A stretch of DNA of 31,416 nt, taken from positions 1 to 31,416 of the IMG/VR virus record IMGVR_UViG_3300031918_001561. The stretch is one strand, 5' to 3'. This stretch comes from a virus. A model generated the notes under the pieces. That model was not told the DNA's origin. It made no database searches and saw only the letters and a list, made by a program, of their open reading frames with translations. A program made the position numbers and the translations under genes. Of this stretch, positions 14,615-22,597 are shown piece after piece (the stretch's first letter is position 1; each line of letters begins with the position of its first letter).

Positions 14615-14908
14615 ATGCGCGTCGGATTAGGTGGAAGAAGAAGGCATGTTATGTGCATGCAAAGCATCATCGAAGAGATTTTGAAGAAATATGGACTGAC
14701 GGTCGTTACCACTGGCCTGCTGGTTGGATACCATCTTAGCGAAGAGCGGAGGTGGACTACAAATCAAGCAGACAGCATGATGCAATGGATGAAGAGCCAA
14801 GACGATCTTATGGAGCGATGGAAAGAAACATTGCAGCAGTCACAAGATCGTTCAGACGCGCAGCTCCGTTTAGTAAGCGCATGCTGCCAAGCACACGCGG
14901 GGCGGTGA
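14615..14908 (+). CDS. Small membrane-anchored coiled-coil protein, unknown function
   Basis: First gene of the packaging operon. With ATG 14615 (GGAGGG in front) it has 97 residues; ATG 14651, preceded by AGAAGG, gives 85 and leaves more room for the promoter. The product has one short hydrophobic segment, YGLTVVTTGLLVGYHL, followed by a charged helical section with many Gln, Met and Trp (SMMQWMKSQDDLMERWKETLQQSQDR). This is an N-in, single-span or peripheral membrane layout with a soluble coiled coil. It stops four bases before the terminase small-subunit start. A holin-like or lysis-regulator role has been seen for similar small proteins elsewhere, but nothing here proves it. Confidence 0.6.
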   Translation: MRVGLGGRRRHVMCMQSIIEEILKKYGLTVVTTGLLVGYHLSEERRWTTNQADSMMQWMKSQDDLMERWKETLQQSQDRSDAQLRLVSACCQAHAGR

Positions 14909-14912
14909 CACC

Positions 14913-15317
14913 ATGAGCAGAACTCCCGACGATACCAAGAAACTGATTGCCCGCGAACTTTATGTCGTGAGCGGCCTTTCGGCAAAAGCTACAGCGATCA
15001 AGGCTGGCATCAGTGAACGAAGATTGCTCGACTGGCGCAAGGAAGATAAATGGGATGAAGCCCGTAGTCTCGCTGGATTCGACAAGACGAAGTTAAACGA
15101 GAATCTCTATTCGCTCGCGCACACAGCTTCGCGTAAACTCAAAGAACTGATTGAACAAGGTGTAATCGATAGCAAACAGATTAACGCGATGCGCCAATTA
15201 GTCGACACAATCCAGCGCAGCAACGAATACGAAAAGGGGCTTGAAGCGGCTAAGCCCAAGAAGAAGGCAGACGCAACCATGCATCAGCGCATCTTACAGC
15301 GGATGGGCTTGACCTAA
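14913..15317 (+). CDS. Terminase small subunit (Mu gp27/DUF1804-like)
   Basis: This 134-residue DNA-recognition subunit of the packaging motor carries an N-terminal helix-turn-helix, VVSGLSAKATAIKAGISERRLLDWRKEDKWDEAR (about residues 18-50), as in gp27/DUF1804-type small terminases. The rest is a helical oligomerisation region, LYSLAHTASRKLKELIEQGVIDSKQINAMRQLVDTIQRS, ending in a Lys-rich tail. It overlaps the large subunit by one base (TAATG at 15315-15319), the usual coupling of TerS and TerL. A TerS of a transposable phage would recognise the pac site near the phage end. Confidence 0.85.
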   Translation: MSRTPDDTKKLIARELYVVSGLSAKATAIKAGISERRLLDWRKEDKWDEARSLAGFDKTKLNENLYSLAHTASRKLKELIEQGVIDSKQINAMRQLVDTIQRSNEYEKGLEAAKPKKKADATMHQRILQRMGLT

Positions 15318-16798
15318 TGGGCGTTGTCGCAAAGAATGAATTTGCGCTGGAGCTTGCTGGCTTCCTTCTGCCATACCAGAGTGACTTCGTGCGTGATACC
15401 GCACAGATCACGTTCTTCAGTGCATCACGCCGCATTGGAAAAACATTTTCATCGGCATTCAAGAGCGTTTCAAGATGTATTGAAAAGATCAATCACCGCG
15501 TATGGTATTCTGGTGCGGATGAAGAGGGCGGCGAGGATTTCATTGAAGAGTGCAAATACTGGCTTCGCTTCTTCAACGCATCTGCAAGCGAAATTTCGTT
15601 AGAGGAAGGTGGAGAAGAAATTGAATATGCTGACGAGGAAAAAGGAGTCCTCAATCTTACCATCCGCTTTGCGAATGGAAGCCGCATAACAGTACTTAGT
15701 TCGAACCCCAAGCGGTTCCGAGGCAAGGGTGGCGACATCATCCTTGATGAGTTTGCACATCACCCGCATGCTCGCGCCATGTGGAAGGCCGCGCTTCCAG
15801 CGGCGCTCGTCTGGGGGTACAACCTCACAGTCATCTCGACACACAATGGAAAGTTCACGCTCTTCAACGCCTTCGTTGAACGCATTCGCAGTGGCAAGAA
15901 CAAGTTCAAGGCATCACTGCACGAAGTTACGATTCGACAAGCAGTTGATCAGGGTCTTTATGACAAGATCACTGGACGCGAAACGACTCCCGAAGAGCGC
16001 GATGCATGGATCCAAGAGCTCATCGACGCTTGCGAAACGCCCGAAGATGCCATGGAGGAATTTTTCTGCAAGCCACAGGATAGCAAGGATCCATTCCTTC
16101 CATTGCCTATGATCCTTCGAGCAGAACGCAAGGGGATCCTCGCGGATCCTGCAACTATTCCTGGTTCACTGTATCTTGGCTATGACATTGCACGCAAGAA
16201 GCATCTCTCCGTCATCTATGTCTTGCAGGAAATTGCAAGTCAGCTTGTGGTGCGCGAAATCCGAGTCATGGAAAAGATGCGATTCGAGGATCAGAAAAAG
16301 ATTCTATTCGCATATTTAAAACTACCCACGTTAGTCCGTGCAAGCATTGACGCATCAGGTCTCGGCATGAACCTCGCAGAAGATGCACAGATCGAATTCG
16401 GTACATACAAAGTAGAAGCGGTAACCTTCGGCAATGCACTCAAGGCCACGCTTTCAAACAACCTCTATAAGGAATTCGATACGGTCTCGGTATTCATTCC
16501 TGAAGATGATGTACAACGGCGCAGCCTGAACAGCATCAAGAAGATGGTGACAGGCGCAGGCAACATTCGCTTTGATGTGGATGCCGAAGAGAGTGACAAG
16601 AAAGAAAACGAGAACGAAGTCAACATCGGCCACGCAGACCATTTCTGGGCACTTGCCCTTGCCGTCAATTCAGCACGTAACACTCCCGCAGGAATTCCAC
16701 CCGTCACGACGCGCTCACAACGCAAGGACTTCCGCGACCGTCGGCGTGAGGAAGATCAGTTCGACGATGGCAACAACCCATTTCGCAGGATGAGCTAA
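15317..16798 (+). CDS. Terminase large subunit (Mu gp28)
   Basis: The packaging ATPase and nuclease, 493 residues. Walker A is SASRRIGKT (35-43); Walker B is IILDEF (141-146, D144/E145); the coupling motif is VISTHNG (172-178). The RNase H-like nuclease has acidic residues at D290 (LGYDIA), D345 (ASIDASG) and D441 (GHADHFWA), the expected order and spacing. Full length compared with Mu gp28 (about 550, slightly shorter here). No missing catalytic residue is seen, so it should be active. It is coupled to TerS and is followed by a 171-base gap before the portal gene. Confidence 0.94.
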   Translation: MGVVAKNEFALELAGFLLPYQSDFVRDTAQITFFSASRRIGKTFSSAFKSVSRCIEKINHRVWYSGADEEGGEDFIEECKYWLRFFNASASEISLEEGGEEIEYADEEKGVLNLTIRFANGSRITVLSSNPKRFRGKGGDIILDEFAHHPHARAMWKAALPAALVWGYNLTVISTHNGKFTLFNAFVERIRSGKNKFKASLHEVTIRQAVDQGLYDKITGRETTPEERDAWIQELIDACETPEDAMEEFFCKPQDSKDPFLPLPMILRAERKGILADPATIPGSLYLGYDIARKKHLSVIYVLQEIASQLVVREIRVMEKMRFEDQKKILFAYLKLPTLVRASIDASGLGMNLAEDAQIEFGTYKVEAVTFGNALKATLSNNLYKEFDTVSVFIPEDDVQRRSLNSIKKMVTGAGNIRFDVDAEESDKKENENEVNIGHADHFWALALAVNSARNTPAGIPPVTTRSQRKDFRDRRREEDQFDDGNNPFRRMS

Positions 16799-16969
16799 TG
16801 ACATTAAATAGAAACCCGCTACGGAGCCCTGTGAGCCCACAATCGCTTTGGACGGGTATTGGCTTTCCCTGACCTCCTATAATCGTTTTTGAATCCAGTT
16901 AAATGGGGTTCTAGGCAAACCAAGACAAAGCCACCCGACAACCCCGCAGAAAACACCAGAGGAACCCCC
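16799..16969 (+). promoter_or_regulatory. Non-coding gap with possible -10 element
   Basis: The largest gap inside the packaging operon. TATAAT occurs at 16878-16883, but the best upstream hexamers (TTGGAC with a 24-base spacer, TTGGCT with a 13-base spacer) are at wrong distances, so any promoter would be weak or activator-dependent. The portal gene has a good AGAGGA ribosome site at the end of the gap. No hairpin with a T tract is seen. Confidence 0.3.
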
Positions 16970-18409
16970 ATGACGAAGAAGAAAGCCCCCGAACAGCTCA
17001 CTGGCGAAGAGATCCTCACCAGGCAGGCAATCGGATGGAACGCTATCGGAAACCTGCCGAACCCCAACTTCATTTTGCGCCGCATGGGGCGAGTCTCCGA
17101 TACGCACCGAAATCTCAGCAAAGATGCCCATCTTGCAGGCGAGGAGCGTAAGCGCCTTGGTGCCGTGCGCAACTGCCCATGGACACTGTCGGAAGGACCA
17201 GATGGTCCACGCAAGGAAATCTCAGATGCGCTCTGGAAGCTCGATGTCCGCGACATCGTTACGCAGGCCATGAAAGCAACGGCGCGTGGCGTTGCCGTGC
17301 TGGAAGTTCTGTGGGAATACAATGGAGGCCGCGTATGGCCTTCCAAGATCATAGGCAAGCCAATGGATAGCTTCGCCTTCCGTTTCTCAGATAACGCGCT
17401 CATGATGATTACGCGGGATGCCCCGATGGGAGTTCCTGTGCAGCCCTACCGTTTCCTCCTTGTGCAGAACGAGCCCGAGTTCGACAACCCTTATGGAGAC
17501 GGATATCTCGACAAGTGTTTTTGGCCTGTCACGTTCAAGCGTGGAGGCGTCAAGTTCTGGATGCGGTTTGTGGAAAAGTATGCAGGCGTATTTGCCGTGG
17601 GCAAGTATCCACGCAACTCTCCGCCAGCAGACAAGGAAGAATTCCTTGATTCGCTGTACAGCATGATCCAGGATGCCTGCGCAGTGATCCCCGAGGACGG
17701 ATCGGTGCAGCTGATCGAGGCCGCCCAGAAGGGCGCAAGCGCAGACATTTATGAGAAGCTGTGCAACTGGGCAGACAAGCAAATCAGCAAAGCGATCTTA
17801 GGACAAACACTTACCGCAGACATTGGTGAAAATGGAAGTCGTGCTGCAGCGCAGACCCATTACCAAGTTGGGCAAGATGTTGCAAAGGACGACGCTACGT
17901 TGGTACATGGTGTGATGAACCAGCTTGTGGGCTGGATGTGGGATCTCAACTTCGGAACACCCGACCGCCCTTGGTGGAGCCTTGTCGCACCACAGGATCT
18001 GAAAGAAGATCTTGCGACTCGTGACCTCAAGCTCACGCAAAGTGGAGCACGCTTCACTCCTCAATATTTTATCGAGGCATATGGATTCTCACCAGCGCAT
18101 CTCTCAAAGGAACCTGCGCCGCCACAAGGCTCTCCACTCAACCTTGCCGCAGGTGAGCCCAGCGGTGGCTTGACTGATGTTGACGCAGGCGCAATCCAGC
18201 TCGCATCGCAGGCAGCAAAGACCGAATTATTCTCACCTATCAGAACGCTTGTCGAGATGGCAACAAGCCTTGAGGAAGTCCGCGACAAGCTGCTTGAGAC
18301 TTATGACAACGTCGATGTCGAAGCTATCGCACCAGAAATGGAACAAGCGTTTCTTGCTGCGAATCTCAAGGGACGTTTCGAGATCATGCAAAAGGCTGGG
18401 CTTCTGTAA
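16970..18409 (+). CDS. Portal protein (Mu gp29, DUF935)
   Basis: The start is ATG 16970 (479 residues), since AGAGGA is seven bases upstream and the TTG-initiated extension to 16889 has an unlikely sequence. DUF935 features: an N-terminal PNFILRRMGRVSDTHRNLSKDAHLAGEERKR region; RNCPWTLSEGP; VAVLEVLWEYNGGRVWPSKIIGKP; MRFVEKYAGVFAVGKYPRN; and SKAILGQTLTADIGENGSRAAAQTHYQVGQDV, which is the strongest match. The product forms the dodecameric ring through which DNA enters the head. The gene overlaps the MuF gene by TAATG. Confidence 0.92.
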   Translation: MTKKKAPEQLTGEEILTRQAIGWNAIGNLPNPNFILRRMGRVSDTHRNLSKDAHLAGEERKRLGAVRNCPWTLSEGPDGPRKEISDALWKLDVRDIVTQAMKATARGVAVLEVLWEYNGGRVWPSKIIGKPMDSFAFRFSDNALMMITRDAPMGVPVQPYRFLLVQNEPEFDNPYGDGYLDKCFWPVTFKRGGVKFWMRFVEKYAGVFAVGKYPRNSPPADKEEFLDSLYSMIQDACAVIPEDGSVQLIEAAQKGASADIYEKLCNWADKQISKAILGQTLTADIGENGSRAAAQTHYQVGQDVAKDDATLVHGVMNQLVGWMWDLNFGTPDRPWWSLVAPQDLKEDLATRDLKLTQSGARFTPQYFIEAYGFSPAHLSKEPAPPQGSPLNLAAGEPSGGLTDVDAGAIQLASQAAKTELFSPIRTLVEMATSLEEVRDKLLETYDNVDVEAIAPEMEQAFLAANLKGRFEIMQKAGLL

Positions 18410-19650
18410 TGCCAAAGGCCGATGTACAGTTCGGCACGTCTCCGTTCAAGGAGGCTGTCGATTATTTCCGCAGCAAGATCAACTTGCCCACGGCAACATG
18501 GAAAGACTTGCAAGGCCAGATGCATGCAAAGGCTTTCGTCGTTGCAGGCGCAATGCGTGATGATCTGCTTGCAGATTTCCGCAAGGCCGTCGATGGTGCA
18601 ATAGCAGAAGGAAAAACGCTTCAGGAATTCAGGAAAGATTTTGACTCCATCGTTGCGAAAACTGGGTGGCAATACAACGGTTCGCGCAACTGGCGTTCTG
18701 AAATCATCTACAGCACCAACATGGCCGTGGCTCATTCCGCAGGTCGCGAACGCCAAATGCAAGATCCCGAGGTGCGCAAAATTTTTCCCTATGGCCGCTA
18801 TGTCTGCATGATGGATGGTCGCGAACGTCCTGCACATCGAGCGTGGCACAACACAGTCCTTCCGCTTGACGATCCTTGGTGGAGTTCACACACGCCTCCA
18901 TGCGGATGGCATTGCCGGTGCCGCAAGGAAGCCGTGAGCCGCTACGATGTGAAGGAACTAGGACTCTCTGTCTCAGACAAGGCTCCCGCAGATCCCATGG
19001 TAGAGCATATCGACCACGACACTGGCGAAGTCATGATGGTTCACAAAGGAATTGATCCCGGATGGGACTACAACCCTGGTGACGCAGCGAATGGCAAGCC
19101 AGGCGTTTCCATGAAGGCGTGGAAAGTAATTCCACAGCCCGCGCAAGTCGCAGAGGGATCATTGCCCAGCCTGCCGATCCATGCATATCCAAAGCAAACG
19201 GAAACGCTCACCCTCAACACCAAGGATGAGATCAAGGCTGCGATGGACAGCAAGCTCGATGCGCTGTTTCCCGGCGACAGTGTGCGCCAGGTGCTCATTC
19301 CACTTGGTGAGTTCACCTATGCGTTCAACGTGAATTCGGAAGAGCTCGCAAAGCATTTCTCAGAGATTGACCGAAGAGACCGCCAGCTCTACATGGATGC
19401 GCTGCTATCTGCAATGACATCTCCTGATGAAGTTCGCCTTGCCTTCATGAGAAGCACCACGGGCAAAGTTGCGATCCGTGCACGGTTCATCAAGGTCTTT
19501 GCCGAGAAGGGAAAGCAGAAGCCTATTATGGTTGTATTCGATGCGCAGAAGGGTGAGTTTGTCAGCTGGACTGCGTACCGCTTCAAGCCTTCGCAGCTCA
19601 GTGACCAACGCACGGGAATTCTTGTCTACCAAAAAAAGGAGGCTCCCTAA
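18409..19650 (+). CDS. Mu gp30 (MuF) head protein fused to a PBECR-like nuclease domain
   Basis: Residues 50-180 match phage Mu protein F, the minor head protein beside the portal: EIIYSTNMAVAHSAGRERQM, DGRERPAHRAWHNTVLPLDDPWWSSHTPPCGWHCRC, with the final Cys-His-Cys pair. After a short linker (185-265), residues 270-413 form a different domain with LIPLGEFTYAFNVNSEELAKHFSEIDRRDRQLYMDALLSAMTSPDEVRLAF and a C-terminal FVSWTAYRFKPSQL..QRTGILVYQKKE. This fits the PBECR (phage Barnase-EndoU-ColicinE5/D-RelE-like) nuclease group often fused to MuF proteins in temperate phages. The His and Arg/Tyr near the end could be catalytic. Such domains have been proposed as toxins delivered with virions. The C-terminal domain family call is by pattern, so it is less sure. 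Confidence 0.88.
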   Translation: MPKADVQFGTSPFKEAVDYFRSKINLPTATWKDLQGQMHAKAFVVAGAMRDDLLADFRKAVDGAIAEGKTLQEFRKDFDSIVAKTGWQYNGSRNWRSEIIYSTNMAVAHSAGRERQMQDPEVRKIFPYGRYVCMMDGRERPAHRAWHNTVLPLDDPWWSSHTPPCGWHCRCRKEAVSRYDVKELGLSVSDKAPADPMVEHIDHDTGEVMMVHKGIDPGWDYNPGDAANGKPGVSMKAWKVIPQPAQVAEGSLPSLPIHAYPKQTETLTLNTKDEIKAAMDSKLDALFPGDSVRQVLIPLGEFTYAFNVNSEELAKHFSEIDRRDRQLYMDALLSAMTSPDEVRLAFMRSTTGKVAIRARFIKVFAEKGKQKPIMVVFDAQKGEFVSWTAYRFKPSQLSDQRTGILVYQKKEAP

Positions 19651-19661
19651 AAAGGGAGCCT
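19631..19661 (-). terminator. Intrinsic terminator for leftward transcription at the MuF stop codon
   Basis: AGGCTCCC (19640-19647) pairs perfectly with GGGAGCCT (19654-19661) around a six-base loop. Reading leftward, the stem is followed by CC and seven T, so it would end leftward RNA. Reading rightward there is no T tract, so the MuF operon can continue into protein G. The likely user is the leftward operon ending with the mor-like gene; its RNA would then be antisense to protein G. Confidence 0.65.
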
Positions 19662-19775
19662 GGTGTGCAACCGACTTCACCGAGGAGTTGCAAGAAGCGA
19701 TAAGACCGTAGGCCAGTGAGCCCGCCAGACCGCCACCTGTGAACAATATACCCATTCCCAATACGGAGTGCAACT

Positions 19776-20297
19776 ATGCCAAATCCATTCTTCATTGAAG
19801 TAGACGACGAGAAGCTCAAGTCCTTGTTTGAAAAACTGAGCCAACGAGGAAGGGACATGCGTCCAGCGTTGCTTGCCATTGGCAACGTGGTGGCCAATTC
19901 CGTACGCAGAAATTTTGATGAAGGTGGACGCCCAGATAAATGGAAATCATTGAGTGAAGCCACACTCATTGGCTCACTTAGAGGTAAGGACTTTGACAAG
20001 CGGAAGAAGACGAAGACTTTGACTACTCGGGCATCGAAGCGCATTGCATCAAGAAAGATTCTTGTCGGCCTTGGAATGCGTGGTGGCCTCATGGGCAGCA
20101 TCCATTATGAAGTGGATGGTAATGGCGTAAGCATCGGTCCAGAGCCAAAGCCTTACGCACGCATTCATCAGTTTGGAGGGGAAGCAGGACGCAAGTCGCA
20201 CCGAGTGAAGATCCCTGCGCGGCCTTACCTCGTATTGCAGCAAGAGGATGTGCAAGCAGCGAACAACATTATCATTGGATTTCTGATGCGGGAGTAG
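19776..20297 (+). CDS. Virion morphogenesis protein (Mu gpG, phage_tail_S family)
   Basis: A 173-residue protein with the family layout: N-terminal helical part, LKSLFEKLSQRGRDMRPALLAIGNVVANSVRRNFDEGGRPDKWKSLSEATL, then a basic linker, then GGLMGSIHYEVDGNGVSIGPEPKPYARIHQFGGEAGR.....IPARPYL, which are the hallmark phrases for the G/tail-S family. In Mu, G and its relatives take part in capsid and tail completion. A CGGAGTG ribosome site precedes the ATG. Its last 26 bases overlap convergently with the mor-like gene on the other strand. Confidence 0.88.
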   Translation: MPNPFFIEVDDEKLKSLFEKLSQRGRDMRPALLAIGNVVANSVRRNFDEGGRPDKWKSLSEATLIGSLRGKDFDKRKKTKTLTTRASKRIASRKILVGLGMRGGLMGSIHYEVDGNGVSIGPEPKPYARIHQFGGEAGRKSHRVKIPARPYLVLQQEDVQAANNIIIGFLMRE

Positions 20298-20592
20298 AAC
20301 CGAATAAATCAGTTTGGCCGAAGTGACCTTTCATGTTTAGCAGAGTACGAAAAGTCTTGTCGCCAATGCCGAGGTCACGGCTGAGTTTGAGTCGGTTCGA
20401 TCCATTGAAATTATTGCGGATGTAACGTGCGCAGAATGCGCGGGGAAGCTTACTTGGGAATCGCAGGGCATTGCCCGAGAAGATCTTCCAGATTTCAAGA
20501 GTCTTCTCCATGCCGATGATTTCAGCCACCGCCGGAAGGTCTCCCGGAAGATCATCGATCTTCATTTCATTTGCGACGCCAGCAACTCCCAT
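20272..20592 (-). CDS. Mor-like late transcription activator
   Basis: This 106-residue protein has the Mor/C activator arrangement: N-terminal DLPGDLPAVAEIIGMEKTLEIWKIFSGNALRFPSKLP (the dimerisation and DNA-contact part), then a C-terminal helix-turn-helix, NNFNGSNRLKLSRDLGIGDKTFRTLL. In Mu, Mor switches on the middle promoter and C the late promoters; here one Mor-type gene is visible and may serve both. Start is uncertain: ATG 20592 sits almost at the presumed transcription start, and ATG 20565 would leave a short leader, but neither has a clear ribosome site. It ends inside the converging protein G gene. It is the last gene of the repressor-methylase operon but has its own promoter. Confidence 0.85.
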   Translation of the reverse strand: MGVAGVANEMKIDDLPGDLPAVAEIIGMEKTLEIWKIFSGNALRFPSKLPRAFCARYIRNNFNGSNRLKLSRDLGIGDKTFRTLLNMKGHFGQTDLFGSTPASEIQ

Positions 20593-20600
20593 ATGCCCAA

Positions 20601-20629
20601 AATATACAAGTTTCCGAAACTTGATGCAC
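20601..20629 (-). promoter_or_regulatory. Promoter of the mor-like gene with 17-bp palindrome in its spacer
   Basis: On the minus strand a TATATT -10 (20606-20601) is preceded by a perfect 17-base palindrome, CAAGTTTC with one central base and GAAACTTG (20607-20623). The palindrome exactly fills the usual 17-base spacer, and the hexamer before it, GTGCAT, is a poor -35. A regulator binding the spacer could repress or, as in MerR-type promoters, reshape it. Which protein binds is unknown; the two-HTH repressor, the Ner-like protein or the Mor-like protein itself are candidates. Confidence 0.5.
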
Positions 20630-20646
20630 AGGGATTAATTTGTGTG

Positions 20647-21447
20647 TCAATAATTCCACGTTAGCACTTCGGTCTTGCGCTTGCCGTTTGCGCCACCCTT
20701 GTTCACCGAAACACCTGATTGGATCTGCTTCTGTTTCCACTCATGCTGCGCGGTATATTGCGCAAGGATATCGGATGGGTAACTGCTCAACAGGAACTTT
20801 CCAGAAATCTTTGAAAGGGTCTTCAACAGACATTCAAAGTCATCAATTGAATAGCCATCGTAATGTCCGCAGTCACTATTGAAATACGGTGGATCGCAGT
20901 AGAAAAAACTTTGCTCGGTATCGCGGCTGGTGATGATGCGCAACGCATCAGTGCATTCGATCTGCACGTCCTGCAAGCGTATCGCTATTTCCTCGCTGAA
21001 GGCTTCGCGTGCATTGTGGATCTTCTTGCTTGTGCAATCCTTCTTCTTGTCGTAGCCAAATGATCCATCCAAGATTGAACTGAAGCTCATGTGCGCAAGC
21101 ACCCACACAGCCCACGCACGCTTGATCTCGCTGAACAGCTTCGGACGGTTGTAGACAGCCGAAGCGTCGGCGTGCAGTTCACGGCTGTGAAGGCTGATGG
21201 AGATTTCTTTCTCAAGGCTCACGAAGTCACGCTGCACGGTGCGATAGAAGTTGATCAGCTCGCCGTTGGTGTCGTTGATGACCTCGACTCCGCTTGGCTT
21301 CTTCGCAAAGAAGATCGCAGCTCCGCCAACGAAGGGCTCTGCGTAGAGGTTGTGTTCGGGGATCATTTCTAGGATGGTTTTGCAGAGCTTCTGCTTGCCA
21401 CCGTAGTAGGTAAGAGGCGTTTTGATTGTTGGCTTTTCGGCGTGCAT
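20647..21447 (-). CDS. Dam-type DNA adenine methylase (D12 class)
   Basis: The 266-residue product is an N6-adenine methylase. Motif I region: TYYGGKQKL (13-21) and AEPFVGGAAIFF (36-47), which bind S-adenosylmethionine; the catalytic DPPY is at 185-188 (CDPPYFN). Middle segment AHMSFSSILDGSFGYDKKK matches the D12 target-recognition area. Target is likely GATC or similar, which I infer from family only. It lies in the leftward operon downstream of the repressor, between a small coiled-coil gene and the mor-like gene. It could protect phage DNA from host restriction, or mark it for timing of transposition or transcription. The ribosome site at its ATG (TTGCGGCC) is weak. Confidence 0.92.
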   Translation of the reverse strand: MHAEKPTIKTPLTYYGGKQKLCKTILEMIPEHNLYAEPFVGGAAIFFAKKPSGVEVINDTNGELINFYRTVQRDFVSLEKEISISLHSRELHADASAVYNRPKLFSEIKRAWAVWVLAHMSFSSILDGSFGYDKKKDCTSKKIHNAREAFSEEIAIRLQDVQIECTDALRIITSRDTEQSFFYCDPPYFNSDCGHYDGYSIDDFECLLKTLSKISGKFLLSSYPSDILAQYTAQHEWKQKQIQSGVSVNKGGANGKRKTEVLTWNY

Positions 21448-21534
21448 GGCCGCAAGCTACAAAGCACAAAGAACTAAAGCAAGCTTATTCTTTTTGTTCC
21501 TGCTTCATGTTGCTCACCTGTCGCATAGCAACAA

Positions 21535-21744
21535 TCAAAATCCAAAGCGGAGCAATAAACGTTTCAGAGCATCTTTCCGATTATTGAGTCTTTGCTGCTG
21601 TTCACGAATTTGCTGCAAAGTTTTCATACGGATATAATCTTGATTTGCCTTTTGGATAAGGGCTAGGTTTTGATTGAAGCTCTTGATTCGCTTGGCTTCT
21701 TCCTGCTCAGTGTAGCTGCAATATATTTCAGCCTGGTTGACCAT
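21535..21744 (-). CDS. Small coiled-coil protein, unknown
   Basis: A 69-residue, Gln- and Lys-rich protein starting at an ATG with AGAGG in front. Its sequence (EEAKRIKSFNQNLALIQKAN, then YIRMKTLQQIREQQQRLNNR) is almost wholly helical and predicted to form a coiled coil; there is no hydrophobic segment. It overlaps the end of the next upstream gene by 17 bases, which suggests coupling. A partner or regulator role for the membrane proteins next door is possible but unsupported. Confidence 0.6.
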   Translation of the reverse strand: MVNQAEIYCSYTEQEEAKRIKSFNQNLALIQKANQDYIRMKTLQQIREQQQRLNNRKDALKRLLLRFGF

Positions 21745-22594
21745 GGGAAACCTCTTTTAATTTGCTGTGGTCGTTCTTGATCTTGTACAAGCAAATTTCA
21801 AGAACCATTCTATCCATATACATTTTAATAAAGCGGCTGACAGATTCCATCGGCTTATGAATTCCTGCTTTCTTTGAATAAATCGTTAGCACCAGAGCTA
21901 CGTTGCCGTCACCGCTACGTATTGGATATCCAATTATTGATCCATCAATATCTTCTTCCGTCTTGAATAAGAACTTTTGCTGGATTTTCTTTCCTCCTTT
22001 TTCTCCCTCCCTCTTCAATTCTCTGAATGATTTTATGTGTTGAGGCTTCCCTGTTTTTTGCACATAATGGAAGAAGGTGTTTCCTGATCCAAGATCTGAT
22101 GGTGTTAGCGTTGGCCTTTTAGATTTAGGGGCATGGTAAATCTTTTGAACCTTGTTACTTTCAAACTGAGCCAATGCAACTGCTTCTATTTCGTTTCCAA
22201 TCACTTTGTCAAGCGCAGTATGCAATTGAAGCACTAGTTCTTTCAATTGATTTTCTGGCTGGGTGATTTCAAGAAAGGTATCCTGTTCTTGAATGCATTT
22301 GTGATCCATGAAGCGATCCTTCTTTGCTCCAACAGCCTCATTGATTGAGGCTAGTACAATCTCAGGAGCCTCGGGATGTTCTTTTCTGATTCGTCGTCTT
22401 TCGATAAGATCGAAAATCAATACCAGTAGTGACGGCAAAGCAAAAAAAACAACCATTTTCCAGCCATCCAATGTGGAGTTGAAATTTAACTGGATAGCTC
22501 TTGTAAGTTTGCATGACTCAGGAAATGTCGCTTGAGAGAACCCAAGAAGCAGTGTGGCTATTGCCACAATAATCGTTCTTATAAACGGCTTCAT
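21728..22594 (-). CDS. Two-TM protein with possible GAF-like cytoplasmic domain
   Basis: I chose the ATG at 22594 because GGAGG is six bases upstream; an ATG one codon earlier is too close. The first helix lies at about residues 4-20 and the second at 47-63 (VVFFALPSLLVLIFDLI), followed by basic residues, so the rest is cytoplasmic. Residues 110-275 fit a GAF-like fold: helix LKELVLQLHTALDKVIG, then TFFHYVQKTGKPQHI, and IDGSIIGYPIRSGDGNVALVLTIYSKKAG, the last being the usual strand pair and loop of GAF. GAF domains sense small ligands or cyclic nucleotides; this one could be a signalling receptor. It belongs to a tight group with two other membrane proteins beside the repressor. No known family is recognised. 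Confidence 0.72.
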   Translation of the reverse strand: MKPFIRTIIVAIATLLLGFSQATFPESCKLTRAIQLNFNSTLDGWKMVVFFALPSLLVLIFDLIERRRIRKEHPEAPEIVLASINEAVGAKKDRFMDHKCIQEQDTFLEITQPENQLKELVLQLHTALDKVIGNEIEAVALAQFESNKVQKIYHAPKSKRPTLTPSDLGSGNTFFHYVQKTGKPQHIKSFRELKREGEKGGKKIQQKFLFKTEEDIDGSIIGYPIRSGDGNVALVLTIYSKKAGIHKPMESVSRFIKMYMDRMVLEICLYKIKNDHSKLKEVSHGQPG

Positions 22595-22597
22595 CAT

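Noticed and set aside
16889-16969. TTG-initiated extension of the portal protein
   Set aside because: The extra 27 residues are unlike DUF935 proteins, and the ATG at 16970 has a proper ribosome site.
21448-21534. Seven-codon ORF and weak GTTGCT/AGCAAC hairpin upstream of the methylase
   Set aside because: Short arms and no convincing promoter, attenuator or terminator; could be chance.
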